The notes beneath the pieces are model-generated. The model searched no databases and was not told the DNA's origin. It was given only the letters and a program-made list of their open reading frames with translations. Shown here in pieces: positions 32,039-40,999 of a stretch of 64,000 bases of DNA (position 1 is its first letter; each line of letters opens with the position of its first letter). The translations under genes were made by a program, and so were the position numbers. The stretch is from Anaerolineae bacterium. Lineage in GTDB: Bacteria > Chloroflexota > Anaerolineae > Aggregatilineales > Phototrophicaceae. The stretch covers positions 162,836 through 226,835 of the forward strand of contig JAJEFB010000004.1 in the NCBI GenBank assembly GCA_022820665.1. Direction: 5' to 3'.

Positions 32039-33489
32039 CGCAAGAGCCGATAGTATTCTGGTTTCGCCGCGATCTGCGTCTCGATGACAACCGAGGCTTG
32101 CGCGCCGCTCTTGAAGCCGGTTACCCGGTGCTGTCATTATTCATTATCGATCCGCGCTTTCGCGTGAGCGGGCATTACAGTCACAATCGTATGGCTTTTC
32201 TCTTGCAAGCTCTGCGATCATTGGACAGCCGCCTGCGAGAACGCGGCGCCGGATTGTTGGTACACATCGGGCTTCCACAGGAAATCCTGCCTAAGCTGGT
32301 TCGAGAACATGGGGTCAAAGCGCTCTATTTCAATGCCGACTATACGCCATTCGCGCGTGAACGGGACCGACAGGTCGAATCTCGCCTCAGCATTCCTGTA
32401 CACGCTTATGATGATCTGCTTCTGGTCGCGCCGAACATGCTGCGAAAAGGCGACGGCAGTCCCTACCGCGTATTCACGCCCTTCGAGCGGCAATGGACCC
32501 GTCTGGCCAAGACGCCGCTAGCCAAATGCTCTTTCGCCGGGAATCAATTCCATCAAGTTTCCGCTAACGAAACCAATAGCGCCCTGGATCAGGCGGCTGA
32601 AACCGTCCGCCCGCATGCGCCCTTGCCGCCCGCAAGCGAGCAAGTCGCGCAAGCTAAACTTGAGGCATACATCAAATCGGGTATCGACAATTATGCCCAG
32701 ACACGCAACAACCTGACTATTGATCCATTCGGTAAAGCGACGCAAAATGGTTCATCATGTATCTCGCATTATTTGCACCAGGGGCTGCTTTCGCCGAGGC
32801 AGGCGTTATGGCTTGCGCGCGGCAGACAGCAAATAGAACGCGATGATGAGACGGTCCAGTCCATCACAGCCTGGATACGACAACTTGCCTGGCGCGATTT
32901 CTTCAGCCATATTATGTATCATTTTCCACAGGTTCGACAAAGCAATTTCCGCAGCGAGTTCGACAATATGCCCTGGCGAGACGCGGAGGACGAACTGCGC
33001 GCCTGGAAACGCGGACTGACCGGATATCCAATTGTTGACGCCGCTATGAGGCAACTTGCAGCCATCGGTTGGATGCCCAATCGCGCACGCATGATCGTCG
33101 CCAGTTTCCTTTGCAAGGATCTGTTAATTGATTGGCGCGAGGGCGAGGCGCATTTCATGCGGCACTTGCTCGATGGCGATCAAGCGGTCAACAACGGTGG
33201 CTGGCAATGGGCGGCAGGAACGGGAACCGACGCCCAGCCCTTTTTTCGTATCTTTAATCCGGTCTTGCAGAGCAAAAAATTTGACAAGAATGGACACTAC
33301 ATCCGTCATTGGATACCGGAATTGCGCCGCGTCCCGGATGAAGCCATCCACAGCCCCTGGCAAATGTCTTCTCCCCCTGCCAGCTATCCTCAGCCGATAG
33401 TGGATCATGCCAGCGCTCGCGAAAGGGCGATAAAGGCCTTCAGGCTTGCCAGGACACGCGCATCCAAAGACCGGGCGGACGGTGGATAA
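32035..33489 (+). CDS. phr: Deoxyribodipyrimidine photolyase
   Basis: A 484-residue class I photolyase/cryptochrome. The N-terminal alpha/beta antenna domain begins FWFRRDLRLDDN. The C-terminal FAD domain has WIRQLAWRDFFSHIMY, the GLTGYPIVDAAMRQL block, the WMPNRARMIVASFLCKDL segment and GWQWAAGTGTDAQPFFRIFN. It repairs UV-made pyrimidine dimers using blue light. Start: ATG 32035 follows GGAGG; its ATGA overlaps the previous stop. The antenna cofactor is not decided by sequence. It converges on the MaoC gene with six bases between stops. Confidence 0.95.
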   Translation: MTQEPIVFWFRRDLRLDDNRGLRAALEAGYPVLSLFIIDPRFRVSGHYSHNRMAFLLQALRSLDSRLRERGAGLLVHIGLPQEILPKLVREHGVKALYFNADYTPFARERDRQVESRLSIPVHAYDDLLLVAPNMLRKGDGSPYRVFTPFERQWTRLAKTPLAKCSFAGNQFHQVSANETNSALDQAAETVRPHAPLPPASEQVAQAKLEAYIKSGIDNYAQTRNNLTIDPFGKATQNGSSCISHYLHQGLLSPRQALWLARGRQQIERDDETVQSITAWIRQLAWRDFFSHIMYHFPQVRQSNFRSEFDNMPWRDAEDELRAWKRGLTGYPIVDAAMRQLAAIGWMPNRARMIVASFLCKDLLIDWREGEAHFMRHLLDGDQAVNNGGWQWAAGTGTDAQPFFRIFNPVLQSKKFDKNGHYIRHWIPELRRVPDEAIHSPWQMSSPPASYPQPIVDHASARERAIKAFRLARTRASKDRADGG

Positions 33490-33495
33490 CAATTG

Positions 33496-33963
33496 TCAAG
33501 GTCCGGACATCATCAACAGATACATGCTGCCCTTCTGCGCGATCTTGCCGTCCTGCTTGACGATTCGCAGATCCAGCGTAACCAAGCCGCCGCCCAGCCG
33601 CCGCGCCTCCTTGGCATCGATTACTTTTAGCTCGGCATGTATGGTATCGCCGATGTAAACCGGATTGCTGAACTTCATATCCAAGCCTCGGAAGCCGAGC
33701 ACGGTGCGCTCCAAAATACCCAGTTGATAGGCTTGCCCGATCGCGTAGCTCAAGCTCAGCATGCCATGCGCGACTCGCGCGCCCATGAAGGAATCCTTGC
33801 TGTATTCGGCGTCCGTATGCATGGGATTGTAATCGCCGGTCAACGCGGCGAACTGCACCAGGTCCGCTTCCGTGATCGTACGGCCTCTGCTGCGCATGGT
33901 CTGGCCAATTTCGAATTCCTCGAAGTACAGCCCACGCGGTCCATCCGCTTCCATCTTGAACAT
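33496..33963 (-). CDS. MaoC-like hot-dog hydratase
   Basis: A 155-residue single hot-dog protein. The hydratase-2 motif is visible as FAALTGDYNPMHTD (catalytic Asp and His) followed by ARVAHGMLSLSYAIG. Enzymes of this kind hydrate enoyl-CoA or dehydrate (R)-3-hydroxyacyl-CoA; some act on mesaconyl- or methylmalyl-type CoAs. The precise substrate is unknown. ATG 33963 is the likely start. It lies 110 bp downstream of the pyrophosphatase on the same strand, with a terminator between, so it may have its own promoter. Confidence 0.85.
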   Translation of the reverse strand: MFKMEADGPRGLYFEEFEIGQTMRSRGRTITEADLVQFAALTGDYNPMHTDAEYSKDSFMGARVAHGMLSLSYAIGQAYQLGILERTVLGFRGLDMKFSNPVYIGDTIHAELKVIDAKEARRLGGGLVTLDLRIVKQDGKIAQKGSMYLLMMSGP

Positions 33964-34020
33964 GCCCGCCTCCGTTCGGCCTAGATCTTCTCTGCAGCGC
34001 GCTCAAGTCGCCTAAGCAAA

Positions 34021-34046
34021 ACAGCACCAGATTTTTCTGATGCTGT
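34021..34046 (-). terminator. Terminator after the membrane pyrophosphatase gene
   Basis: ACAGCACCAG (34021-34030) and CTGATGCTGT (34037-34046) form a 10 bp stem with one mismatch and a six-base loop. On the minus strand the stem is followed by TTT and then GCTTAGG. It lies 28 bp after the hppA stop. Confidence 0.7.
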
Positions 34047-34073
34047 CGCTGTTAAGCCGTAATCCACCAAGCG

Positions 34074-36305
34074 CTATCCGCCCGATGAATCGTCGTTTGC
34101 ATTCTCGGCTTGATCGCTGCCATTGTCGACAGCCTGCTCAACTGCCGGGGGCTTTTCGCCCGCGGCATCGACATTCGCCGGAAAAGCGCTGCCGATCAAG
34201 GGCGCGATGACCAGGGACACGATCGCCAGCAGCTTCAAGAGGATATTCAAGGATGGTCCCGAGGTGTCTTTGAAGGGATCGCCAACCGTATCGCCTACGA
34301 CCGCTGCCTTGTGCGCGTCAGATCCCTTGCCGCCGTAGTTGCCAGCCTCGATATTTTTCTTGGCATTGTCCCAAGCCCCGCCCGCGTTCGCCATCATCAC
34401 CGCCAGCATGAACGCGGACACGAGTGAGCCCAGCAAAACGCCCACCAGCGTGATCGGGGCGACAAAGTCGCCCAAGGCATTTTCCCGGCCCAATACCGCC
34501 AACAGCGCCACGCCAACCGGCACGCCAACCGCGATTATGCCGGGCAGCAGCATCTGCCTGATGGCGCTGTCGGTGCTGATGGCCACGCAGCGTTCATAGT
34601 CCGGATCGGCTTTCCCTTCCATAATGCCCTTGATTTCGCGGAACTGGCGGCGCACTTCCTCGACGATCTGTTGCGCCGCGTCACCCACCGCTACCATCGT
34701 CAAGGCGCTGAAAATGTACGGAAGCAGTCCGCCGATGAATAGGCCCGTGACAAACTGCGGATTCAACAAGAGCTCCGCTGGATTGATGGAAGAACCGAGC
34801 GCGGAACTGCCCCCCGCCGTCAGCGCCGTGATAAAAGCGGCGGTCAGCGCCAGCGCCGTCATGGCCGCCGAGCCGATCGCGAAGCCTTTGCCGGTGGCAG
34901 CCGTCGTATTCCCCAGGCTGTCCAGCGCGTCGGTTCGGTCCCTGACATCTTCCGGCAGGTCGGACATTTCGGCGATGCCGCCGGCGTTATCCGCAACCGG
35001 ACCGTAGGCGTCAGTCGCCAATGTGATTCCCAGCGTCGACAACATGCCAACAGCCGCGACCGCCACGCCGTAAAGGCCCGCTTGCGACGTTGCCAGCAAT
35101 GTAACCACAACCACAATGACGACCGGCGCCAGCGTGCTCATCATGCCCAATGCCAGCCCTCGGATAACCACAATGCCCGCTCCGCCTTCCGCCGACGCGG
35201 AAAGCGCCTTTGTGGGTCCGTAGGTATCAGCCGTGAAGTATTCAGTGAAATAACCGATCAGCACGCCGCCGATCAGTCCGCTCAGCGTGGCAATGACGAT
35301 GCCAACGTTTTTCTCCCCGAATGGCAGCGCAAAACCCAGGATGATCACGACGATGCCGATCATCACTGAAGCGCTATAGATGCCCGTGCGGATGCTGCCA
35401 AGCAGCCTCTCTTGGTCGGCGCCCTCTTCCGTTTTCACCAGGAAGCTCGCGATGATACTGATAATGAGACCGGCAGTCGCGACCAGCAGCGGGAATACCT
35501 GCGCCGCCACCAAGCCGTCGCCAACGAAGGCGCCCGCGCTTGTCGCCAGCGAAATCGCGGCAATGATAGAACTGGCGTAGCTCTCGAACAGGTCGGAACC
35601 CATGCCCGCTACATCGCCGACGTTGTCGCCGACATTGTCCGCGATCGTGGCCGGATTGCGCGGATCGTCTTCCGGGATTCCCGCTTCGGTCTTGCCGACC
35701 AGATCTGCGCCCACATCAGCGGCTTTGGTATAGATGCCGCCCCCGACGCGCGCGAAGATGGCGATCGACGTGCCGCCGAAACCAAATCCCGCCAGGGCAG
35801 AGGCCGCTTGGGCGGCATCGCCCAATTCATTGACGAAGAGAATGAACAAGATGCTGATGCCAAGTAACGCGAGCGATACAACCATGGTACTCATCACTGT
35901 GCCGCTGGCAAAGGCGACTCGCAGACCTTTGTTCAAACTCTGGGACGCGGCCTGCGCAGTGCGGACATTGGCGCGCACCGCAATGTACATCCCGATATAA
36001 CCGGAAAGCCCTGAAGCCAAAGCGCCTAGAACAAAAGCCACCGCTGTGAAGGCCGACATGCCGGACCCTGGCACCGAACTCAAGAAGACAAGCGCAACCG
36101 TCACAATCGCAACCAGGATGGCCACGGCGCGATACTCTCGGCTTAGAAAAGCCTGCGCCCCGCGTTGAATCGCCGCGGCTATCTGTTTCATGCGGTCGGA
36201 TCCTTCATCCTGCGCCAAAACATAGCTGCGCTGATAGAGCGAGAACAGCAATCCAATCAGCCCAGCTGCGACCGCAATCAAGACGGTTGTATTCATATCA
36301 ATCAT
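34074..36305 (-). CDS. hppA: Membrane-bound, K+-dependent-type ion-pumping pyrophosphatase
   Basis: A 743-residue protein with about 16 membrane helices that couples pyrophosphate hydrolysis to H+ or Na+ export. The substrate-binding motifs [38 protein letters not shown] and the late [20 protein letters not shown] are intact. The potassium marker region reads [16 protein letters not shown]: Ala and Gly at the two diagnostic places where K+-independent enzymes have Lys and Thr, so it should need K+. H+ versus Na+ specificity was not resolved. A charged C-terminal tail (about 25 residues) is unusual. ATG 36305 has GAGGAG upstream. Confidence 0.95.
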   Translation of the reverse strand: MIDMNTTVLIAVAAGLIGLLFSLYQRSYVLAQDEGSDRMKQIAAAIQRGAQAFLSREYRAVAILVAIVTVALVFLSSVPGSGMSAFTAVAFVLGALASGLSGYIGMYIAVRANVRTAQAASQSLNKGLRVAFASGTVMSTMVVSLALLGISILFILFVNELGDAAQAASALAGFGFGGTSIAIFARVGGGIYTKAADVGADLVGKTEAGIPEDDPRNPATIADNVGDNVGDVAGMGSDLFESYASSIIAAISLATSAGAFVGDGLVAAQVFPLLVATAGLIISIIASFLVKTEEGADQERLLGSIRTGIYSASVMIGIVVIILGFALPFGEKNVGIVIATLSGLIGGVLIGYFTEYFTADTYGPTKALSASAEGGAGIVVIRGLALGMMSTLAPVVIVVVVTLLATSQAGLYGVAVAAVGMLSTLGITLATDAYGPVADNAGGIAEMSDLPEDVRDRTDALDSLGNTTAATGKGFAIGSAAMTALALTAAFITALTAGGSSALGSSINPAELLLNPQFVTGLFIGGLLPYIFSALTMVAVGDAAQQIVEEVRRQFREIKGIMEGKADPDYERCVAISTDSAIRQMLLPGIIAVGVPVGVALLAVLGRENALGDFVAPITLVGVLLGSLVSAFMLAVMMANAGGAWDNAKKNIEAGNYGGKGSDAHKAAVVGDTVGDPFKDTSGPSLNILLKLLAIVSLVIAPLIGSAFPANVDAAGEKPPAVEQAVDNGSDQAENANDDSSGG

Positions 36306-36656
36306 TTATCAGACTCCTCTGTCCTCTGCCCAAAGTCATGCGCGGCTTGTTCGCGCGGATGCGCCCCGTCAACGGACCTGCCACGGTTACAATTTTAATC
36401 CTGGCAAGGCGTCAACCAGATTCTGGATGAATCGGGCGCTCTTGTTGATGAATCTTCCACGTTACTGGGTACGGTGGATTTGCCCAAGGACTTCACTTGA
36501 ACTTCGCGTCAGTTGAATGATGCAGGTCCTCGCGGCAAACTGCCAACACATGACCAGCGAATCTTATCGCAATCTACGCTGTTTTCAACAGCCAATAGCG
36601 CTTGTACAGTGCTGTTTCTAAGATATGATGGTGAGTAGCCAAATCATGGAAACAAG
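36306..36656. other. Divergent intergenic region hppA / yraN
   Basis: These 351 bp contain no gene I can support. The minus-strand promoter of hppA must lie here; TTGACG (complement of about 36407-36412) is a possible -35, but the -10 is poor. The plus-strand promoter for yraN is at 36602-36629. The rest shows no repeat or stable hairpin. Confidence 0.6.
36602..36629 (+). promoter_or_regulatory. Promoter of the yraN-miaA gene group
   Basis: TTGTAC (36602-36607) and TATGAT (36624-36629) with a 16 bp spacer, 28 bp before the yraN start codon. Confidence 0.55.
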
Positions 36657-37022
36657 ATGACCCATCTTGCTCGCTCGCTCGGCGCCCGGGGCGAATCCCT
36701 CGCCCGGCAATATCTCATTGATCGAGGCTATGAGATCGTCGCCAGCAACTGGTCGACGCGATATGGCGAGATTGACATTATCGCGCGATCCAATGGCGTC
36801 ATCGTCTTTGTTGAAGTGAAGACGAGACAAGACCGGGATACTGAATCGGCTTTCGCTGGCATCAGCCGAGCCAAACATGAAAGGCTCGTCAAGGCAGCCT
36901 ATCAATACCTCCACGAGCATGACCTGGATGACGCGCGCTGGCGCATGGACGCGATAGGCATCGCCTTGCGCCCCCGCGGGCAGCCGGTCATAGATCATGT
37001 TGAGGATGCCTTTGACTGGTAA
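36657..37022 (+). CDS. yraN: YraN/UPF0102 family nuclease-fold protein
   Basis: A 121-residue protein of the YraN family with a small endonuclease-like (PD-(D/E)xK) core: GARGESLARQYL, then NWSTRYGEIDIIA (Asp) and VIVFVEVKTRQ (Glu-x-Lys). The biological role is not well known; it is widely conserved and thought to act on DNA. ATG 36657 has GGA upstream. Its 3' end overlaps the miaA start region, showing tight coupling. Confidence 0.9.
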   Translation: MTHLARSLGARGESLARQYLIDRGYEIVASNWSTRYGEIDIIARSNGVIVFVEVKTRQDRDTESAFAGISRAKHERLVKAAYQYLHEHDLDDARWRMDAIGIALRPRGQPVIDHVEDAFDW

Positions 37023-37947
37023 AGCGCCCCCGCTCCTTATCCTGCTCGGCCCCACCGGCGTCGGCAAAACCGAGCTTGCCATCGATTTGGCGCTGCGCTT
37101 GAACGGCGAAATCGTCGGCGCGGACAGCCGTCAGATCTATCGATACATGGATATCGGCACGGCGAAACCGACGCGGGAGCAACGGTCCCGGGTTCCGCAT
37201 CACTTGATTGATTTTGTCCCGCCGGACAGCAACTTGAGCCTGGCTGAATACCAGGACCTCGCCCACCGCCGCATTGGCGACTTGCATGCCAGGGGCAAGC
37301 TGCCGCTGCTCGTCGGCGGCACCGGTCAATACATTACCGCTGTCGAGGAAGGCTGGTCCATCCCGCGCGTGCCGCCCAATCAAGAATTGCGCGCGGAACT
37401 GGAAGCCTTTGTAGCGGAGCATTCGGCGAGCGCCCTGCACGAAAAGCTGAGGCAAGCCGACCCGCTCGCCGCCGAGCGCATCCACCCCAACAACTATCGT
37501 CGCGTCATACGCGCCCTCGAGGTTCACAGGCTCACCGGTCAAGCCATCAGCAAGCTGCAAGAGAAGAAGCCCCCGCCCTACAGGATCCTCAGGCTGGGAT
37601 TGCGCCTGGACCGCGCTATTCTCTACCCCCGCGTTGATGCGCGCTTTGACAAAATGATCGAAGCTGGCTTTGTCCGCGAAGTGCAGAACCTGCTCAATCT
37701 GGGTTTCGACCGGGACTTGCCAGCAATGAGCGGGCTCGGCTACCTGGAGATCGCGGAGCACTTGCTGGATGACGCGCCGCTGGACGCCGCGATCAAACGC
37801 GGTAAATTCAGCACACATGATTTCATCCGCCGGCAGGACGTGTGGTTCCGCGGGCACGACAACGGGATTCTATGGCATAATGTTGAAGAAATTGACGTCG
37901 ACTTCCTGGCAAAGACCGTGACCGACTGGATAGGGCAATATCCGTGA
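36997..37947 (+). CDS. miaA: tRNA dimethylallyltransferase
   Basis: A 316-residue enzyme that adds a dimethylallyl group to A37 of tRNAs reading U-starting codons. The P-loop is LLGPTGVGKTELA, followed by GADSRQIYRYMDIGTAKPT and the GGTGQYI block. The C-terminal SGLGYLEIAEHL and FIRRQDVWFRG are family signatures. Two starts are possible, 36997 and 37006 (both ATG, the second giving MPLTGKAPP); both lie inside yraN. The gene is coupled to the next one through a GTGA overlap. Confidence 0.94.
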   Translation: MLRMPLTGKAPPLLILLGPTGVGKTELAIDLALRLNGEIVGADSRQIYRYMDIGTAKPTREQRSRVPHHLIDFVPPDSNLSLAEYQDLAHRRIGDLHARGKLPLLVGGTGQYITAVEEGWSIPRVPPNQELRAELEAFVAEHSASALHEKLRQADPLAAERIHPNNYRRVIRALEVHRLTGQAISKLQEKKPPPYRILRLGLRLDRAILYPRVDARFDKMIEAGFVREVQNLLNLGFDRDLPAMSGLGYLEIAEHLLDDAPLDAAIKRGKFSTHDFIRRQDVWFRGHDNGILWHNVEEIDVDFLAKTVTDWIGQYP

Positions 37948-38630
37948 CAGATGCCGTTCCTGCCGACGCCGGCTACAACCCCAATCCCTTCATTGGCGTC
38001 ATTTTGTTGATCGTCCTGCTGGTCTTTGTCTTGCCGGATCGCCTGCCGCAATTCATCTCGGATTTGTCGCCCTATTTCTTCGCCGGCATTCCCTGCGCGC
38101 GCCTGCCGGCGGCTCGAGACTTGGCGGCGCATCAGTCGGTTATCGGGCGCTCGGTTCAAGACCCGCTGCAGCTCGCGGTCGCGCCTGCAGCCCCCCAGGA
38201 AAGCGGCGCCTTGCTCATCCGATTGACCGTGATCAACCTGTCGCTGGGAACGCTGCCTATTGTATTTCAAGAGGACAACATCGTGGTCGCCGCCGGCGAC
38301 GACGAGAGCAACGGCTTCGGCTTCATTGTTGAGCCCGAGCCGGCCGAGGGTTTACGCGGTCAGCAAGCGCCTGATCCGAACGGTTACGACGAGTCGGATA
38401 TACGGCTTTTGGGACCGCGCCAGCGTTGCGTGCATGCGCTAGACCTGGTCGCATCGCAAGACATGATAGACCAGGGCGGAACGATCCGCGCCTATTACAG
38501 GATGTCCCTTGCGGGCGAACATCAGACACAGAGCGAGGGCACGCCTTTGATTTATGCCGACCAGGGACTCGACTTCTTGAGCGAGGGGATCGTTTTCTCG
38601 GAATCAGTTGATATCGAACCCGGCGAATGA
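37944..38630 (+). CDS. Hypothetical membrane-anchored protein
   Basis: A 228-residue protein that I do not recognise. It has one strong membrane segment near the N-terminus (about residues 17-33: IGVILLIVLLVFVLP), then an apparently extracytoplasmic domain rich in beta-type sequence. The soluble part contains a VVAAGDDESNGFGF block and an acidic C-terminus. Start is GTG 37944, whose GTGA overlaps the miaA stop, so it is translationally coupled. Its position between miaA and moaC gives no functional hint. Confidence 0.7.
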   Translation: MTDAVPADAGYNPNPFIGVILLIVLLVFVLPDRLPQFISDLSPYFFAGIPCARLPAARDLAAHQSVIGRSVQDPLQLAVAPAAPQESGALLIRLTVINLSLGTLPIVFQEDNIVVAAGDDESNGFGFIVEPEPAEGLRGQQAPDPNGYDESDIRLLGPRQRCVHALDLVASQDMIDQGGTIRAYYRMSLAGEHQTQSEGTPLIYADQGLDFLSEGIVFSESVDIEPGE

Positions 38631-38698
38631 CGAGCCGCTGTCAATCCGCAGAAGCGGACAGCGCGCGCTGCCAGTAGAAATAATCGACAGGAAATCCG

Positions 38699-39184
38699 AT
38701 GTCAAGCGATGACAAACTGACACATCTGGACGCTGATGGCCAGGTCTCCATGGTTGACGTCAGCGCCAAACCTGTAAGCGACCGGATCGCCATTGCTTCC
38801 GGCAGCGTGGTGATGAAAGCCGAGACCCTGGCAATGATTCGAGCAGGCAATCTCAAGAAAGGCGACCTGCTGGGCGCCGCCCGCATTGCCGGCATTATGG
38901 GCGCAAAGCGCACGGCCGATCTCATCCCGCTCTGCCATCCCATCGCGCTGGACAAGATCTCGCTCGACCTGGCATTTGACAGCAAGAACAACGCGATAGA
39001 CATTGTCGCAACCGTCAAAACGAGCGGCGTGACCGGCGTGGAAATGGAAGCCTTGACCGCCGTTTCTGTTGCGGCTTTGACGATATACGATATGGCAAAA
39101 GCGGTTGATCGCGACATGCGTTTGACCAACATTCGCCTGTTGGAGAAACGTGGCGGTACGCGGGGCGACTTTCGGGCAACGTAG
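38699..39184 (+). CDS. moaC: Cyclic pyranopterin monophosphate synthase (molybdenum cofactor)
   Basis: A 161-residue enzyme of the second half of the first molybdenum-cofactor step. It has the conserved [15 protein letters not shown], the [19 protein letters not shown] block, [27 protein letters not shown] and the [10 protein letters not shown] ending. The start ATG 38699 follows AGGAAA. Downstream lies the moaD-moaE fusion, so both work in molybdopterin synthesis; moaA is not in the window. Confidence 0.96.
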   Translation: MSSDDKLTHLDADGQVSMVDVSAKPVSDRIAIASGSVVMKAETLAMIRAGNLKKGDLLGAARIAGIMGAKRTADLIPLCHPIALDKISLDLAFDSKNNAIDIVATVKTSGVTGVEMEALTAVSVAALTIYDMAKAVDRDMRLTNIRLLEKRGGTRGDFRAT

Positions 39185-39285
39185 CCGCTCGGCGCGTAAC
39201 CGGCGAGAATGCCTGCCGCGCTCACACCAAATGATAGACCTTCTCGTTCCATGAGCGACGCGGTTTGTTTAATGAGAGGACGAAT

Positions 39286-40017
39286 ATGCAGGTAAGAGTG
39301 CTCTTCTTCGCCACCTTGCGCGATCTGGTTGGCGCGCGACAACTGACGGTCGAAATGGCCGCAGCCAGCAGCACCGTCGCCCAACTGAGGCAAACCTTGA
39401 TCGCGACTTACCCGGCCATAAAAGACAATCTGGGCATCGCGCTTGCCGCCGTAAACGAAGAATACGCATTTGACAAGGATACCATCCAGGATGGCGATGA
39501 AGTGGCGTTTTTCCCGCCCGTCAGCGGTGGCTCCTTTGCCCCCCCCGCTGGCCCGGAGATTTTCCGCCTTCCCGATCAAGCGATTGACCACGACGAGATT
39601 ATCGCGGCGATTACCACAGCGCGTACGGGCGCGGCTTGTTTGTTCACTGGCCTGGTCCGCGGTCAAACAGAAAAAGAGGGTCATCTTCCGCGAACCGAGT
39701 CGCTGGAATACGAGGCATACCGGCCGATGGCGCTGGCAAAGATGAAGCAGGTCGCGGAAGAGATCCGCGGCAAATGGCAAAAAGTTGAAGGTATCGCAAT
39801 CGTCCAGCGAATCGGCAAACTGCAAGTCGGTGAAAACACGGTCCTCATCGCCTGTTCAGCGCCACACCGCGACGACGGCTGTTTCGAAGCCGCGCGCTAC
39901 GGCATTGACCGCCTTAAGGAGATCGTCCCGGTGTGGAAAAAGGAAATCGGCTCGGACGGTCAAGCCTGGGTCGAAGGCAGCTATCGGCCAAAGCGCGAGG
40001 ATCAGGCGGGCTCATAA
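39286..40017 (+). CDS. moaX: MoaD-MoaE fusion (molybdopterin synthase, MoaX type)
   Basis: A 243-residue fusion. Residues 1-82 are a ubiquitin-like MoaD (LRDLVGARQLTVEM, ending FFPPVSGG at 81-82); residues 100-240 are MoaE (ACLFTGLVRGQ, LEYEAYRPMALAKM, APHRDDGCFEAARYGIDRLK, VPVWKKEI). MoaD needs a free C-terminal Gly-Gly to carry sulfur, yet here SFAPPAG follows directly. The related mycobacterial MoaX is cleaved after Gly82, and the same may happen here. Start: ATG 39286 with GAGAGGA upstream; the longer frame to 39265 lacks an SD. Confidence 0.92.
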   Translation: MQVRVLFFATLRDLVGARQLTVEMAAASSTVAQLRQTLIATYPAIKDNLGIALAAVNEEYAFDKDTIQDGDEVAFFPPVSGGSFAPPAGPEIFRLPDQAIDHDEIIAAITTARTGAACLFTGLVRGQTEKEGHLPRTESLEYEAYRPMALAKMKQVAEEIRGKWQKVEGIAIVQRIGKLQVGENTVLIACSAPHRDDGCFEAARYGIDRLKEIVPVWKKEIGSDGQAWVEGSYRPKREDQAGS

Positions 40018-40097
40018 ACTGGCGCTCATCCTCAAGTTGTGCTAGAAAGGCGCACCGAAGAGGATGCCCTCGCCAGCGCAATTGCGGCGGCAATGTA

Positions 40098-40241
40098 AGT
40101 AGTACCAAGAATGTAATGATAATAAATGCCGTATGAAAGAAATTGACAAAATAATCGAAAAGTTGTACAGGCGAGCCGGTGGCTCGCCCACCCTTGTCAT
40201 ATATTTCCAAGCAGTTTTCGCATGATTAACTTGGAACTACT
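40098..40241. mobile_element. MITE-like element, copy B, with TA duplication
   Basis: 144 bp bounded by AGTAGTACCAAG and its inverted copy CTTGGAACTACT (one mismatch), flanked by TA on both sides (40096-40097 and 40242-40243). A central 8 bp hairpin (GGCGAGCC, 40170-40177, with GGCTCGCC) is present. TA duplications point to an IS630/Tc1-mariner-type mobiliser. It carries no gene, and it ends seven bases before the best rnc start codon. Confidence 0.75.
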
Positions 40242-40248
40242 TAGAAGC

Positions 40249-40998
40249 ATGTCAAAGTCTGACGACAACATAACGCGCTTTCAGGACATCCTTGGCCTCC
40301 GATTTCGTGATCCGGATCTGCTGACCCAGGCATTGACCCATCGTTCATTCGTCAACGAATACGCCGATGAGGACAGTTCAATTCGCGACAATGAAAGGCT
40401 GGAATTCCTCGGCGATGCCGTGCTCGACATCATAGTCGCCGACATGCTGTTTCAGAAGTACCCGGACGTTTCCGAAGGCGAATTGACCCGGTTGCGCGCT
40501 GCGCTTGTGAGAACCGAATCGCTGGCGCAACTCGGTACACAATTCCAACTGGGAGAGTTTCTGCGCCTCGGTCATGGCGAGGAAATTACCGGCGGGCGTC
40601 AGCGAATCACGATCTTGTGTCGCGCCTTCGAAGCGGTCATTGGCGCTCTGTACCTCGACAGCGGCATGGGAGCCGTCAAGGACTTTGTCACCCTCAGCCT
40701 GCTGGAATTGCTCGACTACGTCATCGAAAACAATCTGCATCTCGACGCCCGCAGCCAATTGCAGGAGCGGATTCAAGCGCGGCTGAGCATCGCGCCCAGT
40801 TACAGATTGGCTGAGGCCCAAGGACCAGACCACGCCCGCGAATTCCGCGTCGAGGTCTCGATCGGGGAAAGCATTATCGGCAGCGGGAGCGGCGCCAGCA
40901 AACGCGCCGCGGCTCAAGACGCCGCGCGCGCCGCGCTGCAGCAACTGGAAGCTCTCGGATTGCCGGAGTTGAACGAATCAGAGGATCAGTCGGATTAG
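40249..40998 (+). CDS. rnc: Ribonuclease III
   Basis: A 249-residue double-strand RNase. The catalytic signature NERLEFLGDAVLDIIVADML starts near residue 48; the second acidic site is AFEAVIGALYLDSG. The C-terminal dsRNA-binding domain has LQERIQARL and ASKRAAAQDAARAALQQL. An earlier ATG at 40222 lies inside the mobile element, so I prefer ATG 40249 (MSKSDDNIT), though its SD is weak. It converges on the helicase gene with one base between stops. Confidence 0.94.
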   Translation: MSKSDDNITRFQDILGLRFRDPDLLTQALTHRSFVNEYADEDSSIRDNERLEFLGDAVLDIIVADMLFQKYPDVSEGELTRLRAALVRTESLAQLGTQFQLGEFLRLGHGEEITGGRQRITILCRAFEAVIGALYLDSGMGAVKDFVTLSLLELLDYVIENNLHLDARSQLQERIQARLSIAPSYRLAEAQGPDHAREFRVEVSIGESIIGSGSGASKRAAAQDAARAALQQLEALGLPELNESEDQSD

Positions 40999-40999
40999 C

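Noticed and set aside
40018..40097. A terminator after moaX
   Set aside because: CTGGCG and CCAGCG are far apart and imperfect; no T-tract follows.
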